A DNA stretch of 64,000 nucleotides from Protea cynaroides (lineage: Eukaryota; Streptophyta; Magnoliopsida; Proteales; Proteaceae): contig CM053276.1 in assembly GCA_028583415.1 (NCBI GenBank), forward strand, positions 60,803,510 through 60,867,509. Reading direction: 5' to 3'. Under the pieces are notes generated by a model. That model was not told the DNA's origin. It ran no database searches and saw nothing but the letters and a program-made list of their open reading frames with translations. Made by a program: the position numbers and the translations under genes. Shown here in pieces: positions 57,084 to 64,000 of this stretch (position 1 is its first letter; the number at the start of each line of letters is the position of its first letter).

Positions 57084-58325
57084 CTGTTGGCCGGGGTTGC
57101 ATCCATGGGTCATTCCACTAACTGTCATCCTACATGTCATCACTTATACTTTCTCTACACTCCCAATAGGAATACCAGTCCATCCATACCCCCTACTTAG
57201 ATGCTATTATCCCATTAGGGTATGAGAACCATACACGTCATGGTTTACCAAGTAGAGTGGATCCCTCGGTCCTCGACCGTTTCACTACACCTCACGAGGC
57301 ACATTCAACACACATTCACACAACAACATAATATAGATGCAAATGCATGCAAAAGTAGTTATCAGATGACATGTTATCACAATAGAATCAATGCAACACA
57401 AGAAAAAAAAAAATTAGAAACACTACATAAATTAAGTCAAGGGTTCTGTTTCCTCACCCGAGATATGAAGATTATTGCTATTCCCAATAAAAAGGTTACT
57501 CTTCATTATGCATGAGTCACCTAATGTATAAGTGAATCATTAGATACAATGTACGTTAAAATCAGCTTGATACATGGTTTCCTGGGACCAACAGGTTCCA
57601 ACATTCGATTGCGATTGGTCGAGACCAGTGTCTCGGCCGGTTGCTCTCGAAAACCATTCTGTTTCCAACTGGTCACACATCCGACTACTGCAGGTGGCGC
57701 GATCAATGACGCTTCCGGTTATATTCCATAGACTTCCTAAATGCATCCAGCCCAAATCCGGTTGCGTATATTGGGATCGGTAATTGTGACCGCACCTTCT
57801 CCGAAGAGTTAGTCTGGGGATTTAACCCATCCAGATGCACGGATTTTGCCTCCGGGAGTCCTCTACAAATTTCAACAATGGGCTTCTGCTATGGAAACCC
57901 ATTGATGGTCCCTTGGCCTAGACATTACATGGGATTTTCAATCCTCTTCTAGGCTTTGCGAGTTCAATATTAGATACACCACTTAGACTAGGGTTTATTA
58001 TATTGATTTGTGTAATGTACAGAATTGAGGTATTACCTAGAGTCGAATTTGATGGGATCTCCTTCGATACTCAGCCATTAATAGATAGCAGCTCGATTAA
58101 TGGTTGGTACATCAAGGTATCATTGAAGGAACTTAACCATTCATAGTTCTAATTGATTACAAGGCAGTGTAGGGTTTACCTGCAATGTTTTCAAACTAGC
58201 CGATAGTGATATCAAATAACACCGGTGACTTCCCAAGGTGGTTCCTCCTTTTAGCCTCCTTTTTCTTCCTTCAACTCTCCTCTTTTTGAGAGCGCATCAA
58301 AGTTTTGGGTAGTGAATACGTACTC

Positions 58326-58388
<63 letters not shown>

Positions 58389-58495
58389 GAGCAATGAATT
58401 CCCAAGGTGGTTCCTCCTTTTAGCCTCCTTTTTCTTCCTTCAACTCTCCTCTCTCTGAGAATGCATCAAAGTTTTGGGTAGTGAATACGTACTCT

Positions 58496-58590
<95 letters not shown>

Positions 58591-59070
58591 TTGAGGAGAC
58601 TTAGATGAATTTGGAGTCTCCCTCATTAGGTAAAACTCCTTAGATAGTTAAAGATTACAAGGGGATGCCAAGTGGCAAACTGAGAAGTCCCCTAGGTTTT
58701 CTACTCCTTTCATCAACTCCAAAGTAGTTAAGAGTGAGGTGGGACCCACTGAGATTGTCCTTGGGTCTAAGGAATATTCCCACTCAAACTTGCAACAAAG
58801 TTTTGAAACTTACATTTACAAGCAGGCTTTTCTAGCCTTACCAGTGACAAGATCCAGCTAGAACTGTTATGGGTTCCGCTAATCGGTAGTAGTGACCGTT
58901 GCCCATTTTCAAGAGCACTTAAAGTTAAATTTCTAACAGGTTATTGTAGTGGTTCGTACCTGGTTCGAATTGGTCTTCGAGTTGTTATTGGGTCAGGTTC
59001 GTCAGTAGTAGAAGACCCTAGCACAGTAAGAAAATCTGAGTTAGGCTGGGTTTTCTAGGTACAGGTTTTA
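57084..59070 (-). repeat. Solo LTR E, 5' part
   Basis: The rest of solo LTR E in minus orientation. It contains a GGTGAGGAAAC block (about 57450-57461 on -) shared with the other LTRs, a few GGTCG-like motifs near 57615-57645 and a duplicated segment with long (GA)n runs at 58225-58590. No coding region is supported; open frames across the (GA)n are low complexity. Confidence 0.7.
58225..58590. repeat. Tandem duplication with (GA)n microsatellites
   Basis: A ~170-bp segment occurs twice (from about 58225 and about 58397), each beginning near CCCAAGGTGGTTCCTCC and running through ATCAAAGTTTTGGGTAGTG into (GA)n: 58331-58390 and 58499-58587. In element orientation the runs are (CT)n near the presumed 5' UTR, where A-D have GA-rich sequence. 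Confidence 0.9.
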
Positions 59071-60060
59071 CATGTGCAATATCAGGTCTTGTACACACCA
59101 TGGCATACATTAAACTTTCTACAACTGATACATAGGAAATTTTCTTCACTTTTGTTTTCCTTGCTCAATTGAAGGACTATGCTCATTGCTTAATGTAAAA
59201 TGACCTACAAGTGGGGAACTTATTGACTTCGCTTTCTCCATATTAAACTTTTCAAGTACTTTTTGTATGTACATTTCTTGTGATAGCCAAATTTTGTCTG
59301 CTTTTTTGTGTTGAGAGATCTGCATGCTTAAAATTTGATGTGTTTGTCAGAAGTCCTTCATGTTGAAAAACTTGCTCAAAACTCTTACTCCAACTTGTCA
59401 ACTTTATTAATATCCTGTCCAACAGTCAACATGTCATCAACATAGAGCAAAAGAATAATGAAATCACCTTCTAAAAAAATTTCTTAACAAACACACAATG
59501 ATCTGCTATTGTTTTGGTGTACTCGTAATCTATCATAATAAATAAAATTTCTTGTACCACTATCTTGGAACCTATTTTAAACCATACAAGCTTTTCCTTA
59601 ACCTACAAACCATGTGTTATTGCCTTTAACTTTGAAACCTTATGACTGCTCTATGTAAATCTTTTCCTACAAATCACCATAAGAAAAGGCTATCTTGATA
59701 TCAAGTTGTTGAACTTCTAAATTCATATTTGCTGCTAAACCTAACACAATCCAAATAGATGACATCTTTACAACAAGAGAGAAAATTTCATCAAAGTCAA
59801 TTCTTTTTGTTTGCCCAAATCCCTTCACAACCAACCTTGCCTTGTACTTTAGTTGTGAGCGGTTTTGCTTTGTCTTCAACCTGAATACCCATTGATTCTT
59901 GAGTGTTTTCTTACTCTTAGGTAACTTCACTAACTCATACGTGTGATTCTTATACAATAAATCTATCTCCTCTTGCATAGCTTTTAACCACTTGGCTTTA
60001 TACTCATTAGTATGTGCTTCTTCAAAACAATCTGGTTCTCCTAAATCTGTTAGCATAATA
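59071..60060 (-). pseudogene. Copia F reverse transcriptase
   Basis: Minus-strand RT remnant. 59667-60056 holds EEIDLLYKNHTYELVKLP, NQWVFRLK and LEVQQLDIKIAFSYGDL; the YVDD catalytic box is at 59433-59444; SLMYAMVCTRPDIAH at about 59076-59125 is cut by E. Frameshifts break the frame between these parts. Plant Tork/Tnt1-like RT. Confidence 0.85.
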
Positions 60061-60487
60061 TATTCATGTGGTGAATACCTAGTAGATAGTTGTCTCTCCC
60101 CGGTAGATCATCTCAACTGAGGCTAAACTGGTGGCTCTAGAGGGGGTTGATCCCCTTGTTCATCATCACCTGTATCATTTATGGGAACATCATCATTGTC
60201 ATTTTGTACATTTCCCCCCTCATCATGTACCAGGGGTAGAGGAACTGGATCAAGATTAATCAAATCATCAACAAATGGTTGAGACTTTTCAATTTTTTTG
60301 AAGTCTTTAATTGTTTGATCTTCAAGAAAGATCACATTTCTGCTTCTCCCCCAGAAAACACACTATTTTGCCTTGTCATTAAGCTTGGACTGCTGATCTT
60401 TTGGAACATGTACGAATGCCCTACAACCAAATACTTTCAAATTATCATAGGAAATATATTTTTTAGTCCACACATTCTTCAAAAATC
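60061..60487 (-). pseudogene. Copia F region between IN and RT
   Basis: Decayed linker. 60123-60335 is open and acidic/proline-rich, like the variable spacer between integrase and RT of copia elements, preceded by a segment with KVFGCRAFVH-type remnants (about 60390-60430). Confidence 0.6.
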
Positions 60488-60931
60488 TCAATTCAGATGA
60501 GTTAATGAAGATAAATTAATCAAATAAATGGTAGTATGCATCACTTTTCCCCAATAACATCGTACAAACTTTTTCTGTGAGAGCATACACCTGATTCTTT
60601 CCATAATAGTGTGATTCATCCTTTCTGCAACACCATTATACTGTGGGGTCTTAGGAACTATTTGTTCATGTCGAATACCTTGACTATTACAATACTTCCC
60701 AAATAGACCAATATATTCACCACCATTATCTGTACGAATGTATTTAAGAGATTTTCCTATTTCTCTTTCAACCATGGCGTGAAAATTTTTAAAGACGTCC
60801 AAAACATGATCTTTAGTTTTCAAAGCATATGCTTGCATTTTTGTAGAAGCATCATCTATGAAAGTAACAAAATAAAAACTAATAAGTGTTTTTACTTTCA
60901 TAGGACCGACCATAAACATTAGAATGTACAA
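60488..60931 (-). pseudogene. Copia F integrase core
   Basis: 147 codons open: YFVTFIDDASTKMQAYALK, IRTDNGGEY and NGVAERMNHTIMERIRCML give the D, D and E positions of the integrase core. The N-terminal GAG-pre-integrase part (LWHQ.LGH.S.KGM) is at 61020-61130. Confidence 0.85.
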
Positions 60932-61019
60932 ATTCCAAAATATTTTTTTTCTATGAGAATAATTTTTAATGAAAGTAACATGATGTTTTTTTTACCAATT
61001 AAGCAATGGACACAACGAT

Positions 61020-62035
61020 TTAAAGCAGTACCTTTCATGTCTGAAAGGAGGTTACTTTTATTGAGGTTCTACATCCCTTTCTTGCTTATGTGACCAAGTC
61101 ACTGATGCCATAAATCTATAGCAGATTCACCCTCTGTTGTGTTCAATTCAGTCTTACACACTTGTACTTTTATGTTATACAAAGTGTAGTTTTTATTTCA
61201 TCTTGCCACCACTAGCGAGCCTTTGGTAAGCTTCCATTGACCATTACCAAAGTGGACTGTCATTACCCTCTGCATCTAATTTTCCTATAGAAATCAAATT
61301 TTGATGATGTTTTGGAACATGTTTTACATCTCTGAGAGTCAATTTAGATTCAACATTTGTCTCAACACTCACATCACCTATCCCCATAATTTTTGAAACA
61401 CCATTATTTTCTATTTTTACATTACTAAAGTCACTAGTCTTGTAAGAGGTACATAATTCTCTATGAAGGGTAGCATGGTATGAAGAAATAGTATCAACAA
61501 TCCAATTGGAGTAGTGACATGAGAATGTAAGACAAGGTTCTTCACAACCTGAAATAATAATAGTGTCTCCATTGAGATGACAATAGTAGTATTTTCATTC
61601 TTCTCTTCCTTATTTCCTTTCTTGGAATCTCTCTTGAGTTTCTTCTACTCTTTTATAATATGTCATACCTTTTTACAGTAGTAATTTGTGATCCTTTGCC
61701 TTGATTTAGATCTCTCCTTTGACTTCCCATGGTCTTGAGGTTTCTTATATTTTCTCACCCCCCAACTTTCTGTGACAAGTGCCTCATATTGAGATAAACC
61801 CAAAGATTTTTTTCATGTTTCTTCATTCAATAGATTTCTTATTACTTAACTCATGCTAAGCTTCCCATCTGGTGCAAAAATTGATAAGCGACACCACCAG
61901 TGTCTCCCAACTATCTGGTAATGAACTGAGTGGTAACAAGGTTTGTGACTCATCATATAGTATAATCTTCATAGAGGAAAGTTGATTCACAATACTCTGT
62001 GTTTCAGCCAAATTTTATATTCAAGGTCCATGTCA
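61020..62035 (-). pseudogene. Copia F gag, protease and pre-integrase
   Basis: Minus-strand remnant with many stops. Gag C-terminal half at 61830-62025 (SIVNQLSSMKI, LLPLSSLPDSWETLVVSL); CCHC knuckle remnant near 61670-61690; protease region at 61330-61510 (SNWIVD...SYHAT, LTLRDVKHVP, NLISIGKLD); pre-integrase at 61020-61130. The protease aspartate motif reads VDTISSYHA rather than LDSGASYHA, so it is not functional. The element's identity ends near 62025-62035. Confidence 0.8.
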
Positions 62036-62689
62036 GTGGCAGGGCCTGCAAAACAAAGACAAGAGACAAAGGGGGGGGGCCTTGTGGCTCTGGGTCCACT
62101 CCGATGCCGAAGTTAGGAATCTGTGAATAGTCAATGGGCCTGGGATCCGAGCCCACCTTTTATATGATGGGGCAAGGGAGAAATCCTGAGTACGAAGTGT
62201 CAGAGCGAGAATCCCAAGGATGAGTAATTAATGTTTGCGTACCTGAATTCTTGAGATTTGATCTATTTATAGTGAATATTGATTTTCCCTTAAATGTCAT
62301 TTTTGCCCTTCATAGCTTTCGATCCCTAAAACGTCCTTGACATAGCTTAGAAATGATGTTTTTTACCCTTAACTCATGTGATTGGATTTATGTGAATGCT
62401 TTCTTATATCCATGGAAGAACGTCCATGTGGTTTGCTAATCAAGTCCTAAGTGTCGTGATTTTACTGGTGACGTGACAGATTTCCCCAACACTTGCCTCA
62501 TTGTCTGCTGAATCTGTAATGTTCGGCTGAGCAGAGAAGAAGAGTAGAAATTCATCCCAATTACTTGCCTCGTTGCTCTGTTGAATCTGTAAGGTTCGAC
62601 TGGGCACAGATCCTATTCTTCCAATGTGGGGAAGCCTTTTCCACGCCCTTCGTAGGGTGGAAGACCTAGGCCGATGTGGAAAGTTAGGG
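62036..62689. other. Unassigned, possibly LTR or promoter of another element
   Basis: A G9 run lies at about 62074, and a CACTCCGATGCCGAAGTTAG block near 62098 is shared with 1776. A TATA-like CTATAAATAG reads on - at 62265-62274, followed on - by CAG|GTACGC. No coding region is supported. Confidence 0.4.
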
Positions 62690-63610
62690 CATGGCTGATG
62701 CGTTGGTGGTAAGGTCGATATGACGGGGCCGACGTGGGCGGTGCGACCAATGCACATCGGGTAATTATGAGAAATGTGACCAATGTGGTCACGGGATGTA
62801 TACATGATCGATGTTCTTGGGAAGGCCAATGTGATGAAGCCGATGTGGTTGGCATGGCCAGTGCACATCGGGCAATCATGAGAATTTTGACCGACCTGGT
62901 CATGGGATTGACACATGACAGACGCTTCATTTGAAGGGGCCGATGTGGGCGGCCCGGCCAGTATGCATCGGTCATGATGATAATAATGACAGATGTGGTC
63001 ACAGGATGTGCACGTAACCAACGCTTCCGTTGGAAGGCTGATGTGATTGGGTCGATGTGGGCGGTGCGGCGAATATGCATCGATCGCGATGATAATAATG
63101 ACAGACGTGGTCATGGGATGTGCACGTGACCGATGCTTCCTTTGGAAGGCTGATGTGATTGAGCCAATGTGGGTGGCGCGACCAGTATGCATCGGTGATG
63201 ACGATAATAATGACAGATGTGGTCACGGGATGTGCACGTGACCATCGCTTCCGTTGGAAGGCTGATGTAAAGGGGCCGATGTGCGCGGCGCAGCCAGTAC
63301 GCATTGATCATGATGATAATAATGACAGATGTGGTCATGTTATGTGCACGTGACCAACGCTTCGGCTGAAAGGCTGATGTGATTGGATCGATGTAGGCGG
63401 CATGACCAATATGCATCGGTCGCGATGATAATAATGACAGATGTGGTCACGAGATGTGCACGTGACCGACGCTTCCGTTGGAAGGCTAATGTGATTGGGC
63501 CGATGTGGGCGGCGTGGCCAATATGCATCGGTCATGATGATAATAATGATAGATGTGGTCGGGATGTGCACATGACCGTCGCATCCGCTGGAAGGCTGAC
63601 GGATCCTGAT
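62690..63610. repeat. 112-bp tandem array with G-box motifs
   Basis: The landmark GTGGTCA (or CTGGTCA) recurs at 62785, 62896, 62995, 63107, 63219, 63331, 63443 and 63555: about eight copies, the last five at exactly 112 bp. Most units contain GGTCACGGGATGTGCACGTG (palindromic arms GGTCACG/CGTGACC), including the CACGTG G-box core, plus GATGATAATAATGACAGATG. Open frames crossing it on both strands are repeat artefacts. Confidence 0.9.
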
Positions 63611-64000
63611 TCGAACGTAGGTCGGAGTCATGGATACCGCAAAGCGGGACTTGATGTATGGACCCGATACTTGTTGTCATTAATAAATGTTGTTTCTTCA
63701 ATGGTCCTCCCACCAGGTGCCACGTGGAACTGACCTCCTCGGGCTAGGTGCCTTTCACTGGGCTGTTTATTTAAATGAGTGGGGCTAGCCCCTTCACTCT
63801 AAATACCCATTCCTCAGGCTGCAGATGGAAGGCTCGGCATCGGTTTTGCTCGAAGGGGGTTTCTTGACATCGGCCCAAGCTATTCAGATCACCTTTTTCT
63901 TTTTTAGTAAGTGTTGCTTTCCTTGAACTAGTTTATCGGTCCATTGTGTCTAGATTTCCATATCCAATGGTTGGTAGCGGGGGAGATACTGATATGGAGG
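63611..64000 (+). promoter_or_regulatory. Promoter-like sequence after the array
   Basis: A perfect CCACGTGG G-box at about 63719-63726, then TTATTTAAAT (about 63766) and CTCTAAATACC (about 63797) as TATA candidates on +. It looks like the core promoter of an LTR or gene running off the right edge. No coding sequence is identified before the end. Confidence 0.4.

Larger units (their letters stand above)
9917..59070 (-). mobile_element. Element E: solo gypsy LTR inserted in copia F
   Basis: In minus orientation E runs from 59070 (TAAAACCTGTACC) to 9917 (GGGGTGTGACA). It has only LTR sequence, about 2.86 kb in two pieces (9917-10789 and 57084-59070) split by element A. TSD CATGT occurs at 9912-9916 and 59071-59075; the copia coding sequence is restored if E is removed. 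The 5' TG appears lost (TGTAAAAC became TAAAAC next to a TG). No primer site or polypurine tract flanks it, so it is a solo LTR left by LTR-LTR recombination. It shares the terminal GGGGTGTGACA, a GGTGAGGAAAC block and the tail exon with A-D. Confidence 0.8.
8974..62035 (-). mobile_element. Element F: Ty1/copia retrotransposon, outermost of the nest
   Basis: Degenerate Ty1/copia element on the minus strand, split by the solo LTR E. The low-coordinate end is the 3' LTR (8974-9703) with the pol 3' end next to it (9704-9916). The rest of pol and part of gag lie at 59071-62035. Translation on - runs into E after ...TRPDIAH at about 59076 and resumes with GVLSRF at about 9910, which joins the two parts. 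Domain order gag-PR-IN-RT-RNase H is that of Ty1/copia, and motif details resemble the Tork/Tnt1 group. The gag N terminus and 5' LTR are not seen: similarity ends near 62025-62035, so the element was truncated there or continues past the window. Confidence 0.85.

Noticed and set aside
58420..58626. Open frame rich in Leu-Ser
   Set aside because: Translation of a (CT)n microsatellite; no coding signal.
62690..63610. Possible CRISPR-like array
   Set aside because: The units are contiguous 112-bp direct repeats without unique spacers, in plant DNA.
62440..63713. Long overlapping open frames on both strands (up to 250 codons) over the right-hand array
   Set aside because: They are periodic translations of the 112-bp tandem repeat, present in several frames at once, with no family features.

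Overview
This window is repeat-rich plant nuclear DNA; the elements point to a flowering plant, but the species cannot be told. I see no convincing host gene. From left to right it holds: a ~170-bp tandem repeat (1-1030); unassigned DNA; a 5'-truncated LINE on + (2385-4205); AT-rich unassigned DNA with one foldback element (5644-5799); a large nest of LTR retrotransposons (8974 to ~62035); and an unassigned right edge carrying a 112-bp tandem array (62690-63610).

The nest is six layers deep, ordered by insertion boundaries and target-site duplications (TSDs). Layer F is a Ty1/copia element on - (3' LTR 8974-9703, interior to ~62035). E, a solo Ty3/gypsy LTR on -, sits in F (9917-59070, TSD CATGT). 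A, a gypsy element on -, sits in E (10790-57083, TSD CTATT/CTGTT). B, on +, sits in the RT of A (15794-51426, TSD CATAA). C, on +, sits in the antisense gene of B (19006-42837, TSD TACTG). D, on +, sits in the 5' LTR of C (20248-32097, TSD GAATA). A to D have LTRs of 2.2-2.4 kb, TG/CA ends, an initiator-Met-tRNA type primer site, a single gag-pol with a chromodomain-like C terminus, and look like the Tekay/Del group of chromoviruses. All the gag-pol copies are broken.

The unusual part is an organisation shared by these gypsy elements. (1) In A, B, C and D the end of pol carries a splice-donor-like AAG|GTAYRT, and each LTR carries an acceptor followed by a 122-nt open exon in the matching phase. 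Pol would gain a conserved ~40-residue acidic tail encoded inside the 3' LTR; the solo LTR E has the same exon at 125 nt. (2) B, C and D have a 69-80 nt intron-like gap between the Gag zinc knuckle and the protease. (3) B, C and D, but not A, carry a long antisense gene between primer site and gag, with its own predicted 5' intron; its frame spans 410, 461 and 439 codons in the three copies once insertions and one 7-nt duplication are set aside. (4) Family-specific arrays with a GGTCG/CGACC core lie on both sides of the LTR TATA box and again upstream of the antisense gene.

These four features suggest an element whose Gag, Gag-Pol, tailed Pol and antisense protein are produced by splicing from two opposed promoters sharing similar cis sites. 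The splicing is inferred from sequence and comparison between copies; no transcript was available.
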